From: Promethearchaeota archaeon
Lineage (GTDB): Archaea; Asgardarchaeota; Thorarchaeia; Thorarchaeales; Thorarchaeaceae
Assembly (NCBI GenBank): GCA_014728035.1
Contig: WJMJ01000131.1
Span: forward strand, 1-64,000
Reading direction: 5' to 3'
DNA: 64,000 nt
Part shown: in pieces, positions 53,170 to 62,130 of the stretch
Position numbering within the stretch: the stretch's first letter is position 1
How the letters are laid out: each line of letters opens with the position of its first letter
Program-made: the position numbers and the translations under genes
The notes under the pieces: generated by a model
The model's input: the letters and a program-made list of their open reading frames with translations, nothing else
Database searches by the model: none
Told to the model about the DNA's origin: nothing

Positions 53170-56100
53170 ATGGGCAAATCCTCATCAAAAAAGGGTAAGT
53201 CAAAAACGAAACCCACAGATGTTCTTGTTATTGGATCAGGGATGGCAGGCATTAATGCCGCTCTTGATCTTGCTAATGGTGGCTATCAAGTACACCTAAT
53301 TGAAAAAACCGTGAACATAGGCGGGAACTATGTTGCAATATACAAGATATTTCCCATGCTAGAATGTTCTGCGTGTGTTATGACACCACTCACCTCGTTT
53401 GTGGGTAAGCATCCTAATATCAAAATTCATGCGCTCACACAGGTGGAGAAGGTCAAAGGAAGAGCAGGTAACTTCACAGTTACCCTTCGCAAAGAAGCAC
53501 GGTATGTTGACGAAGAAAAATGTACAGGGTGTGGACTCTGTATCAGTGCATGTCCAGTAGAGGTTCCCAATGAATATGATAGGGGATTATCCTTGCGAAA
53601 AGCAGCATACATGAATTTCCCTCAACAAATACCACTAATCTCATGTATTGACAGAGAAGCATGTATTGGATGCGGCACTTGTGCTGCGGTCTGTCCACAG
53701 GATTGCATTAATTACGAAGATGAGGACAAAATATACGATTTAGATGTGGGAGGGATAATTGTTGCAACAGGATTTGATGAATACCAGCCAGTAGATTATG
53801 GTGAATATGGGTACGGAATCTATCCCAATGTTGTGACAAGCCTGGAATACGATAGACAGACACACCCCACAGGGCCAACTGATGCTCATATGGTACGCCC
53901 TTCAGACGGAAAAGAACCTGAAAGAATACTTTTCGTTAACTGTGTTGGGAGTAGAGATGTTAGAGAGCATATTCAAGGATATAGTCAACATTGTAACAAA
54001 GTATGCTGTTCTTTTGGTCTCAAATTGGCTCAAGTTACAAGAATGCATTATCCAGAAGACCATTGTGAAATTATTTACACCTATATGGATTTGAGAACCG
54101 CAGGAAAAGCTCTTGAAGAATTCCTTTGGGATTCACAACACAATCAAGGAATCGATTTCATTCGTGGTAGAGTATCAGAAATACAAGAGAATCCAGATAC
54201 ACATGACCTGTACGTGAAAATGGAGAATACAGATACAGGAGAGATTATTGAGCTCGAGGACATATCAATGGTTGTGCTTAATGCAAGTTTCAGACCCCAT
54301 CCGGAAATGGAAGAACTTGCAAAAACATTGAATATTGAACTGACCGAAGAAGGTTGGGTTAAAGAAGCACATCCAAATACAGGTACACTGGATACAACAC
54401 GACCAGGAGTCTTTGTGGCAGGTTGTGCACACGGACCTCGTGATGGGACTGATACCGTCAACGAAGGAAAAGGTGCAGCTCTAGCTGTTCATTCACTAAT
54501 GCCACTGCCTCCGAAACGGGAAGTTGAGGAAATACCACCTGCTGAAATAACTGACGAACCACGCGTTGGTGTATTCATCTGTCATTGTGGAGGGATCATT
54601 GGAAATGTCATTGACTCACCAGGACTTGCAGAATGGGCAAAAGACATTCCTAATGTAGCATATTCAACAGATTATATTTTCATGTGTAGTGATCCTGGAC
54701 AACAGCTCGTAACTGATGCAATCAGAGAACACAAACTCAATCGAGTTGTTGTTGGATCATGTTCACCGTTACAACACGAGGCAACTTTCAGAAGTGCATT
54801 AGTAAGAGCTGGTCTCTCACCATATTATCTAGTAGGGCCAGTTGGACTTCGTGAACACTTAGCACTGGTAAATGCAAATGCACCCCCAGAAGAAAGACAA
54901 GAGAAAGCTCAAGACCTAATCCGAAGTGCTGTGGCAAAAGCGGTAAACAATGAAGATATCCCTCTCAAACAGGTTGAAGTCGAACGAACTTCAATGGTTA
55001 TTGGTGGGGGTGTTGCAGGAATGACTGCAGCACTCGACATTGCAAAGAAAGGCTTTGATGTTATTTTGGTAGAGAAAACAGACAAGCTAGGTGGAAGGCT
55101 TAACGACTTGTACAGATTATTTCCAAAAATGGAATCTGCTGAAGAGATCATTACGGACCTTATCTCACGAGTTGAAAAGGAAAAACGTATCAAAGTTCTT
55201 CTAAGCAGCAAAGTAACCAATCGAGATGGAGCATATGGAAACTATCAGATAACCATTAGAAATCACGAAACGGAAGAAGAAACTATCTATAACATCGGTT
55301 CAATTGCGATCACAATTGGTTCAGATACATATGACCCAGAAGTTGGTGAATATGGTTGGGGAGAAGTTCCTGGTGTCATATCAAGTTTAGACTTGGAACG
55401 AAAGCTAAGAAATGGAGATATCAAACAAGCACCAAAAAATCCAATCTTTATCCATTGTGTGGGTTCAAGACAGACTCCAGGTGAAGGCAACAAATACTGC
55501 TCAAGAGTCTGTTGTTCAGCTGTTATCACTATGCAATACGAATTGAATGAGATGTTTCCAGACATCAAAATATTTTCTGCATACAAGGAACACATTCGAC
55601 CAGTTGCATCAGGAATGGAAGAAATGTGGCGGGAGAATCGCCAAAATGGTGTTACCTACCTTAGATGGATTCGTGAGCGTCCAATCACTGTAGAAGAAAA
55701 TCCTGATGGAGATGGGGCTATTGTAACAGTCTATGATACTCTATCTCAACAAGAATTCAAGATTGAATCGGATATGGTCGTCTTGGCACTCGGATTGGAG
55801 GCACCAAAGGATGTGGGAGAACTAACCAAAGCACTAGGTATTACTGTAGGACAAGATGGTTTCCTACGAGAGATGCACATGAAATTCAGACCAGTAGAAA
55901 CCACTGTACCAGGTGTATTTACAGGCACCACCTATGCTAAAAATGTGGCTGATTCGGTGGCACAAGGAAGAGGAGCAGCAAGTGAGGCAACGATACCTCT
56001 AAACCTGGGAACTGTTGAAATCGAATTACTGGTTGCTGATGTTGACCAAGACCTTTGTGTTGGATGTGATCTTTGTCATTATTCAGAGATTTGTCCATAC

Positions 56101-56274
56101 GATGCTGTTTCAATGATTGAGACATCTCCTGGCGTGAAAAAGAGTGTAACTGATGAGTTGCGTTGTGAGGGATGCGGTGCATGTGCGGCAATATGTCCAA
56201 CAGGTGCCCGGGATCTACGTTGGTGGAGAGAGAAAAGTTTCCTTAACCAAGTAGAAGAGATGCTAAGAGAGTGA
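53170..56274 (+). CDS. Double HdrA-like FAD/Fe-S protein
   Basis: 1034 residues with two HdrA-type modules. Module 1 (1-450): FAD loop VIGSGMAGINAALDL, ferredoxin clusters CTGCGLCISACPVE and CIGCGTCAAVCPQD, CCSFGLKLA. Module 2 (~465-1034) is a full HdrA: N-domain VGVFICHCGGIIGNV, CSPLQHEATFR and AGLSPYYLVGPVGLREHLAL; FAD loop VIGGGVAGMTAALDIAKKG; CCSAVITM; two C-terminal clusters (CVGCDLCHYSEICPY, CEGCGACAAICPTG). HdrA is the FAD electron-bifurcating hub of heterodisulfide reductase. Ordinary HdrA is ~650 residues, so this is an in-frame fusion. Promoter TGTTATATCC, GGAG before ATG. Confidence 0.9.
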   Translation: MGKSSSKKGKSKTKPTDVLVIGSGMAGINAALDLANGGYQVHLIEKTVNIGGNYVAIYKIFPMLECSACVMTPLTSFVGKHPNIKIHALTQVEKVKGRAGNFTVTLRKEARYVDEEKCTGCGLCISACPVEVPNEYDRGLSLRKAAYMNFPQQIPLISCIDREACIGCGTCAAVCPQDCINYEDEDKIYDLDVGGIIVATGFDEYQPVDYGEYGYGIYPNVVTSLEYDRQTHPTGPTDAHMVRPSDGKEPERILFVNCVGSRDVREHIQGYSQHCNKVCCSFGLKLAQVTRMHYPEDHCEIIYTYMDLRTAGKALEEFLWDSQHNQGIDFIRGRVSEIQENPDTHDLYVKMENTDTGEIIELEDISMVVLNASFRPHPEMEELAKTLNIELTEEGWVKEAHPNTGTLDTTRPGVFVAGCAHGPRDGTDTVNEGKGAALAVHSLMPLPPKREVEEIPPAEITDEPRVGVFICHCGGIIGNVIDSPGLAEWAKDIPNVAYSTDYIFMCSDPGQQLVTDAIREHKLNRVVVGSCSPLQHEATFRSALVRAGLSPYYLVGPVGLREHLALVNANAPPEERQEKAQDLIRSAVAKAVNNEDIPLKQVEVERTSMVIGGGVAGMTAALDIAKKGFDVILVEKTDKLGGRLNDLYRLFPKMESAEEIITDLISRVEKEKRIKVLLSSKVTNRDGAYGNYQITIRNHETEEETIYNIGSIAITIGSDTYDPEVGEYGWGEVPGVISSLDLERKLRNGDIKQAPKNPIFIHCVGSRQTPGEGNKYCSRVCCSAVITMQYELNEMFPDIKIFSAYKEHIRPVASGMEEMWRENRQNGVTYLRWIRERPITVEENPDGDGAIVTVYDTLSQQEFKIESDMVVLALGLEAPKDVGELTKALGITVGQDGFLREMHMKFRPVETTVPGVFTGTTYAKNVADSVAQGRGAASEATIPLNLGTVEIELLVADVDQDLCVGCDLCHYSEICPYDAVSMIETSPGVKKSVTDELRCEGCGACAAICPTGARDLRWWREKSFLNQVEEMLRE

Positions 56275-56278
56275 TAGA

Positions 56279-56848
56279 ATGATCTCTATTAACGGATTAC
56301 GAGCAGGCTGGATGATTCTCAACGAGTTATTGGGAGAACTCAGCAAAATGGATGTATTCATCCCGGATTTGACCTATGCAGACCTTCGAAATTCAAAAAT
56401 GGTTATAGAATATCTGAGTTCCTATGAAGAAGAGATTAGAGAAGCAGACCCCCAAGATGATCAGTTACGTGAAGAAACGGAAATCAAGATTCAGGATCTC
56501 AGAGATGTCCTTATGACATGGATTGAAAAGGAAAAAGGCGTTGATGTCCGAAAAACTTGGGATGAACGGTTTATGCGTGCTATAAATGAGGATGGCGAAG
56601 TAGAATTACCTGAACAGCCAACACCCATTTCGGATATTCCTAGAGAGAAAGATGTTGGATTCTTCAGAATACGATTGCCTGAAGATATACCAGTAGAGAT
56701 TGTTTCTGAAATTGCTGAAGATTGCGAGGTCTTAGTTTCTCTTGATGGTGATAGACATCTCCAAGTAAGTGGGAAAAAAGATTGCGTGAGAGCTGCAATG
56801 AAAAGACTCGGTAAAGTGTTCTATGGCGAAAGTAAAATGGAGAAGTAA
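56279..56848 (+). CDS. DUF2096-like archaeal protein
   Basis: 189 residues; the N-terminal GLRAGWMILNELLGELSKMD, then KMVIEYLSSYEEEIREADPQ, resembles the archaeal DUF2096 family, a protein of unknown role. The middle is acidic and helical, and the C-terminal ~60 residues (IRLPEDIPVEIVSEIAEDCE, VSLDGDRHLQVSGKKD) form a small alpha/beta, possibly KH-like domain. It starts 4 bases after the double-HdrA stop, so is co-transcribed; a link to that enzyme is possible. Abuts the convergent kinase gene. Confidence 0.6.
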   Translation: MISINGLRAGWMILNELLGELSKMDVFIPDLTYADLRNSKMVIEYLSSYEEEIREADPQDDQLREETEIKIQDLRDVLMTWIEKEKGVDVRKTWDERFMRAINEDGEVELPEQPTPISDIPREKDVGFFRIRLPEDIPVEIVSEIAEDCEVLVSLDGDRHLQVSGKKDCVRAAMKRLGKVFYGESKMEK

Positions 56849-59800
56849 TTATTTCGCAATTTTTAGAGTAATCTTGAATGATGCCCCACTTTCGGATCGG
56901 ATGTATTCGATTGTTCCATCATAGACCGCAAGTATCTGTTTTGCAAGATAAAGACCAAATCCGCCATCTTTAGTTGAAACTCCTTTCTCAAAAAGGCGAG
57001 GAATGATATCTGAAGACACTCCAGGACCATCATCTGACAGGAGTACTTCTATCCAATCATCAGTTTTTGTGATATTAATCTCAACAGTGGCATTTTCACC
57101 TGCATGTTGAGCTGAATTCCTTAGAAGATTTTCAAAGACCATTGGAAGAAGACGGCTTCCAAACACACGTATCTTTTTAGTACCGCGTTTTGGTTTGACT
57201 AGGACAGTCATACCAGAATGCACTTCCTCCGCATTTTTGGCAACGGATTCAATTAAAGGAATGATCCGATTCTCTGCTTCAACAGGTCTTCCAAGAACCT
57301 GCAAAAGATGACCCATTCGCTCAGCGGATGCCTTTGCGGAATCTACCATGCATAGATAAGATGTAGATTCAGGAGTTTCTAATAATTCCAATGCTTGGAT
57401 AGATGTCATTAGAACCTGCAAATCATTACTTAGGTCATGATGTAGAAGGCTTGCATATAGTTCGAGTTCTCTGTTTTGGAGAGTTCTCTCCTCAGCAATT
57501 TTCTTTTCTTCTGTGATATCTCTTACAATCGCCAGCATTCTTATCGGTTCATCATTTTCATCTAACACAAGCCAAACACGTAGACGAATAGGAATGGTTG
57601 ACCCATCCTTGCGAATGTATTCCTTTTCATATGGGTCAGAATAACCTCTACCCAGGACTTGATTCTGAACAATTTCATCCTCAAATTCTTTCCAGCGGGA
57701 CGGTGTAAATTGTTCGTAAGGAATTTCACCGAGTTCCTCTAAGGTGTATCCAACCATCTCTAAAAACGAAGAGTTAGCATCTACTACGTATCCATCTAAA
57801 TCAGTAATAGCAATTCCATCACGACTAGATTCGAATAAGCTTCTATATCGTTCCTCAGACTCCCGTAGAGCCACTTCTGCCTGAGCTCGAGCAATAAACC
57901 CACTAACCAAAGTAGAGAGCGATTCAAGTGCATTCTTAACAGCGTCTGGAAATCGCTTCAATTTGAGCGATGAAACTGTAAGAGCAGCAATCACTTCATC
58001 CTCATGCAAAAGGGGGATTATACATGAAGCATGCATTCCTCGTTCGAAGTGTGCTTCAAAAATATCATCAAATTCTTCGATATAACTTGGTTCTTTATCA
58101 GAGATGTATTGTACCATCTTAGGATGCAGTTTCTGAAGATGTGAAAGAAGTTCTTCTGGAACGCTGTGTTGTGCACGGAGTTCGTATATATTATCAGATG
58201 TTGGAAAATGAAGCAGAGCATAATCAATTCCAGGAATTCTAATTACAGCCTTCAAAATTTCATTAAATCCTCTATCAAGTCCAATTCCTGAACTAAGAAT
58301 GAAACCTAAATCTTTCTGAATTCGAAATAATGCTTCGCGCTGATGGCGTTCTGTTACATCAACAACGTACTCTATCAGACGTTTGACATCACCATTTTCA
58401 GAGAAAATCGGATGACCATGAATCTCATATACTTGTAGAAGTCCATCATCGCCAACACGTTCATGAACCACAGTGACCGGAGATTTTGTCTGCTTTATTT
58501 GTTTTATTGGACAATCCAGGCCGATTTCGAAACAAGGTTTTGATTCACCTAGAAGTTGATAGCAACAAGGTTCTTCAAATCTATCAGAATTAGTTAGCTT
58601 GTTTGCAATACTTAAGCTCAGATCTTCTGTATTCACAACGTAGAATGGAAGAGCTAAAGAGTCAATCACAGCTTTGAAGAAGTCTCGTTGATAGGCAATA
58701 AGGTCTTTCGTTTCTTTCTCTGCGGTTATGTCAATAATCACAGTTTCAATAATATCGGTATTAGGGACGATGTGAGCATTCATGAGAGCCCAGAATGTTG
58801 AACCATCCTTTCGTTTCAGAAGAACCTCATAATCAGTAGCTTTTCCAGCAAACTGGATAATTTCTGCAAATCGAAGGCGGTCTTCGGGATTAACATAAGC
58901 GTCGTAAGCAGTACTCTCTGAAAGATATGCTTCACGACTCTCATAACCAAGCATGAGGGCTAATTTTTCATTGCATTCAACAATACTTCCGTCAGCTACT
59001 CTGCTACGTACAAGACCTGCAGGAGCTTTACTGTAAAGCTCTCTATATCGCTTTTCACTTGCTCTAAGTTCCTTCTCAACCTCAGCTCTGGCAACACTCT
59101 GTCTATCTCGCTCCAACCGAGTATGAAGAATTGGAGAGATTATCTCAGCTAAAGATTCCATGAGAGCAAGATCGCTTTTTTGATAAGGTGTATTCTTATT
59201 CGCAACCGTGATGACTCCAATTAGGGACTCGCCATAAACTAGTGGTACCACAAGAGACCTTACAATAGGCACGTGGCCATCTGGGACAACATTAGGCTCA
59301 TTCTTGATGTGTGACTTCTTTGTTAGCATTGCTTCTCCCCAGATGCCTTTCCAGCTTTCTTTTGGAAAAACAAGATCTTTCTCTGGAATTTCGCATTCTT
59401 CCCAAATCTCTGAAGTCATCGAAGCAGAAACCATTGCCCCGTCTTCTCGAATATATCCAAATATTCCATATTTGCTATCAGTTGCCTCCAGTAATATATT
59501 CAGTACTGCTGCGTAGATTTTCTTGTCTGTAATTTTAAGAAAAGTTTCGGAAATTCGATTTTTCAATGATAATTCAAGTTCAGTAGCTCTCAATGTGGTT
59601 TCGATCTGCTGAATATCGGTAATATCATACCCGTAGGATATTGATCCTTTAACAGATCCATCTTCATCAAACAAAATCTTTGTTCGCCAAGTAATTAGAC
59701 GAGTTTGACCATTCTTTGTTAGGACAGGATTGTATTGTCGTGGGTTGAATTCCTTTCTAATGGAACTATCCCTTTTTTGAATCATTTTTTTGTATGAATC

Positions 59801-60034
59801 AGTGAGTTTTTCCGCTACGTCAGCAGGAAGTATTGATTCAAACCAATTCTTCCCGACCAATTCCTCCTTTGAATACCCCAACAAGTCACAGCCGGAATGG
59901 CTTATATCGAGAATTTCACCTGTTCGAGAGAGGTATACCATTATTGTGCCTTTTGAACCAATTAAATCTTCAATATCATCTGGCATAAGATGGCCTAATA
60001 TTGAGTGAGGTTCGTCCGTCCTCTTCCTAGGCAT
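56849..60034 (-). CDS. Multi-sensor PAS/GAF histidine kinase
   Basis: A soluble sensor kinase of 1061 residues without membrane spans. By eye: PAS (~25-150, ILDISHSGCDLLGYSKEELV), GAF (~165-310), PAS (~325-440, RELYSKAPAGLVRSRVADGS), Cys-rich PAS (~450-570: PCCYQLL, PCFEIGLDCPI), GAF (~580-720), PAS (~730-855). Then the HisKA-type region (ELYASLLHHDLSNDLQVLMT, phosphoacceptor His) and HATPase (FENLLRNSAQHA, SDDGPGV, LFEKGVSTKDGGFGLYLAK). It has no receiver domain and no neighbouring response regulator. The Cys-rich PAS could sense redox or metal. It sits among Hdr genes. Confidence 0.9.
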   Translation of the reverse strand: MPRKRTDEPHSILGHLMPDDIEDLIGSKGTIMVYLSRTGEILDISHSGCDLLGYSKEELVGKNWFESILPADVAEKLTDSYKKMIQKRDSSIRKEFNPRQYNPVLTKNGQTRLITWRTKILFDEDGSVKGSISYGYDITDIQQIETTLRATELELSLKNRISETFLKITDKKIYAAVLNILLEATDSKYGIFGYIREDGAMVSASMTSEIWEECEIPEKDLVFPKESWKGIWGEAMLTKKSHIKNEPNVVPDGHVPIVRSLVVPLVYGESLIGVITVANKNTPYQKSDLALMESLAEIISPILHTRLERDRQSVARAEVEKELRASEKRYRELYSKAPAGLVRSRVADGSIVECNEKLALMLGYESREAYLSESTAYDAYVNPEDRLRFAEIIQFAGKATDYEVLLKRKDGSTFWALMNAHIVPNTDIIETVIIDITAEKETKDLIAYQRDFFKAVIDSLALPFYVVNTEDLSLSIANKLTNSDRFEEPCCYQLLGESKPCFEIGLDCPIKQIKQTKSPVTVVHERVGDDGLLQVYEIHGHPIFSENGDVKRLIEYVVDVTERHQREALFRIQKDLGFILSSGIGLDRGFNEILKAVIRIPGIDYALLHFPTSDNIYELRAQHSVPEELLSHLQKLHPKMVQYISDKEPSYIEEFDDIFEAHFERGMHASCIIPLLHEDEVIAALTVSSLKLKRFPDAVKNALESLSTLVSGFIARAQAEVALRESEERYRSLFESSRDGIAITDLDGYVVDANSSFLEMVGYTLEELGEIPYEQFTPSRWKEFEDEIVQNQVLGRGYSDPYEKEYIRKDGSTIPIRLRVWLVLDENDEPIRMLAIVRDITEEKKIAEERTLQNRELELYASLLHHDLSNDLQVLMTSIQALELLETPESTSYLCMVDSAKASAERMGHLLQVLGRPVEAENRIIPLIESVAKNAEEVHSGMTVLVKPKRGTKKIRVFGSRLLPMVFENLLRNSAQHAGENATVEINITKTDDWIEVLLSDDGPGVSSDIIPRLFEKGVSTKDGGFGLYLAKQILAVYDGTIEYIRSESGASFKITLKIAK

Positions 60035-60210
60035 CGTAATCCACCAGAGTTAGCTGATATAATTTTCTTAACATAAAATGATTTCTAGAGTTCAACACCA
60101 GTATTATCCTTTAAGTCAGACTTCGCAATATTCAAGATATAATATAGCTGAAACTATTAAAAGATATTCGACATGTGCATTTTGTGTGCACATGCAGAGA
60201 AGAATACAGA

Positions 60211-61089
60211 CTATTGGATACCTAAAATGTCTGAAAGTGATTCTAATGATACTCGATTCAGTTCGAATCCAAGAGCTTCTTCATCTAACCCCATTGCAGC
60301 ACCTAGAATTTGTGTGATGAATAGAGCTGGCAGTTCTAATGATTCACCTTCATCGTTTTTCAACCCATATGCTTGTACATCAAACTGAGTATGGCATGCA
60401 GGACAATTAGTGACGATACAATTTGCTTGTGCTTCCTTTGCAGATTCCATTTTTTCGGTTAGAATCTCTGTTGCAACATCTTCACTTGCAATTAAAAGAG
60501 GGGATCCACAACATCGTAATTTCAAATTCCAAGCTACACTTTTTGCACCAGTCAGTTCTATTAGTTCATCAACTTTCCTTGGTAATTCTGGATCATCAAA
60601 TCCAGCAACATTGGAAGGTCTGAGAAGATGGCATCCAGGATGAAAAGCAACTCTAAGTCCATCAAGAGGATGTACTATATGTTTCTCTATCTCTTCACGA
60701 AGGTCATATAATACTTCGACAAAATGTCTTACCTTCGCCGTTCCCGTATATTCGAGGCCAATTTCTTTCAGAATATTGTTGACTTTTTCTCGTTCTTCCT
60801 CCATATCATGAAGAACATGAGCAGTATCTTTCAAAGAACCAAAGCATCCATTACAGGGAGTTACTACATCATGCCCCCGTTTTTCAGCGAGAGCAATATT
60901 TCTACCAGACATGGAAAGCCAACTAGTTTCATCAATAGATTTGAGAACAACCGTGCCACAACATGAGGCTCCTTCAAAATCAAGCAATTCGATTCCTAGT
61001 TTATCAGCAACAGCGCGCATTGAGGATTCATAATTATTGAAGCGATTGGGAATAGCACATCCAAGGAACACCTCGTAAGTATGAGTCAT
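60211..61089 (-). CDS. hdrB: Heterodisulfide reductase subunit B (HdrB)
   Basis: Catalytic subunit (292 aa) reducing disulfides at a pair of non-cubane 4Fe-4S clusters. Two CCG domains: GASCCGTVVLKS with TPCNGCFGSLKD, and LRCCGSPLLIAS with TNCPACHTQFDV, plus HPGCHLLRPSN. N-terminus YEVFLGCAIPNRFNNYES is typical. Starts directly after hdrC with a GGAGGGTG site in the hdrC 3' end. In a non-methanogen the substrate disulfide is unknown. Confidence 0.94.
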   Translation of the reverse strand: MTHTYEVFLGCAIPNRFNNYESSMRAVADKLGIELLDFEGASCCGTVVLKSIDETSWLSMSGRNIALAEKRGHDVVTPCNGCFGSLKDTAHVLHDMEEEREKVNNILKEIGLEYTGTAKVRHFVEVLYDLREEIEKHIVHPLDGLRVAFHPGCHLLRPSNVAGFDDPELPRKVDELIELTGAKSVAWNLKLRCCGSPLLIASEDVATEILTEKMESAKEAQANCIVTNCPACHTQFDVQAYGLKNDEGESLELPALFITQILGAAMGLDEEALGFELNRVSLESLSDILGIQ

Positions 61090-61608
61090 CTATTCACCCT
61101 CCTTAAGCTTCATCAAATTAGTAGTGTCTAGCATCTTTTGGGTCTCACTCAGATCCAATTCGGGTACATCATCAAGTTCAAGGTCTTCTCGTTCCCAGTC
61201 TGTTGGCTCATACAGACGACCTTTGTCATAAAGTGACTGCCTGGCACTAGTATACCCAGAGGGAGTGATATTTTTTTGAAAAGCCATATTTTTTAGACCG
61301 AAAATGATATCGGTAATATCAATACCTTGTGGACAACGTTCTTGGCAAGTATAGCAAGTGGTACATAACCAAACCATATCGGTCTGCAGCACATCTTCAA
61401 GACCAAAGAGAAGCATTCTCATAAGCTCATGCACTTGGATATTCACTTTGTCACTCACTGGACAACCAGCACTGCACTTTGCACACTGGAAACAAGCAGT
61501 AAGGTCTTGACCACCCAGAAGCTTTGCAACTTTCTGTGTGAACTCTGCATCAAAGGTGTTGAACACCTTTCCTTCGAACGATTTTAATTGACCCCAGGTC
61601 TCGGTCAT
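61090..61608 (-). CDS. hdrC: Heterodisulfide reductase subunit C (HdrC)
   Basis: Electron-relay subunit (~172 aa) with two 4Fe-4S clusters, CFQCAKCSAGCPVS and CTTCYTCQERCPQG (each C-x2-C-x2-C-x3-C), linking HdrA to HdrB. DLTACF... then LWLCTTCYT-type spacing matches HdrC of the soluble complex. The C-terminal half is helical (SGYTSARQSLYDKGRL). ATG 61608 or 61617. The hdrA partner gene lies ~500 bases upstream on the same strand (62131 to the right edge), separated by a small gene. Confidence 0.93.
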   Translation of the reverse strand: MTETWGQLKSFEGKVFNTFDAEFTQKVAKLLGGQDLTACFQCAKCSAGCPVSDKVNIQVHELMRMLLFGLEDVLQTDMVWLCTTCYTCQERCPQGIDITDIIFGLKNMAFQKNITPSGYTSARQSLYDKGRLYEPTDWEREDLELDDVPELDLSETQKMLDTTNLMKLKEGE

Positions 61609-61617
61609 GATATTCAC

Positions 61618-62004
61618 CAGTAACCTTCGAAGCTCCTATCATGAATGAACCACTTATATCAATAGCGTCACGGCACTAAAACGGAAACAGCAAAAACAGT
61701 CACTTGAATAGGTGACTCTTCATTAGTGTCAGCATTATTCTTTACGAAGCGTTTGAAGTAATCATATATCCGTAATTCAGATAGCGGGATTAGAAATAGT
61801 ACCATAAATGAATAATAGAAAAATGAGCCACTAAATCAAATATTTAGTATATTATAGCTTCGTTATTTTAGATAGGAAATCGTATAGGATTCGAATTTCA
61901 AATGATATGGCGAGGCGTGTGTACAGTCAGCCATCTAGTACCTTGATTGTAAGCAGATCTCACTCAGGATAAATACCTCATAACTTTCTAGAGAGGTGAA
62001 ATAC
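61618..62004. other. Intergenic region with hdrC and peptide-gene promoters
   Basis: Roughly 390 bases with no longer ORF. It holds a hairpin (AGTCAC ... GTGACT, around 61706-61726), AT-rich stretches, and near its right end GATAAATACC (about 61969), TATA-like and 35 bases before the small peptide gene. Confidence 0.4.
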
Positions 62005-62058
62005 ATGGCTAAGGACAAGAAGGGAAAAAAGGACAAGAAACCAAAACCAAAAAAATAA
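62005..62058 (+). CDS. 17-residue lysine-rich peptide
   Basis: ATG followed by 16 codons encodes MAKDKKGKKDKKPKPKK, ten Lys of 17. It is preceded by a strong ribosome binding site (GAGAGGTGA, ~5 bases before ATG) and a TATA-like GATAAATACC about 35 bases earlier, and followed at 62086-62108 by a terminator hairpin, so it looks like a complete small transcription unit. A polycationic peptide could bind nucleic acid or a protein partner; I know of no named family. It may alternatively be part of a small RNA. Confidence 0.55.
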   Translation: MAKDKKGKKDKKPKPKK

Positions 62059-62085
62059 CCTGTGAATGGTAATGGAATATAAAAT

Positions 62086-62108
62086 GGGAAGGTACAGCTT
62101 TCCTTCCC
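62086..62108. terminator. Hairpin between the peptide gene and HdrA-MvhD
   Basis: GGGAAGG-N9-CCTTCCC is a perfect 7-bp stem, 28 bases after the peptide stop and 23 bases beyond the HdrA-MvhD stop. Neither side has a long T-tract. Confidence 0.6.
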
Positions 62109-62130
62109 AACAGATTCAATTGGTTAATAT

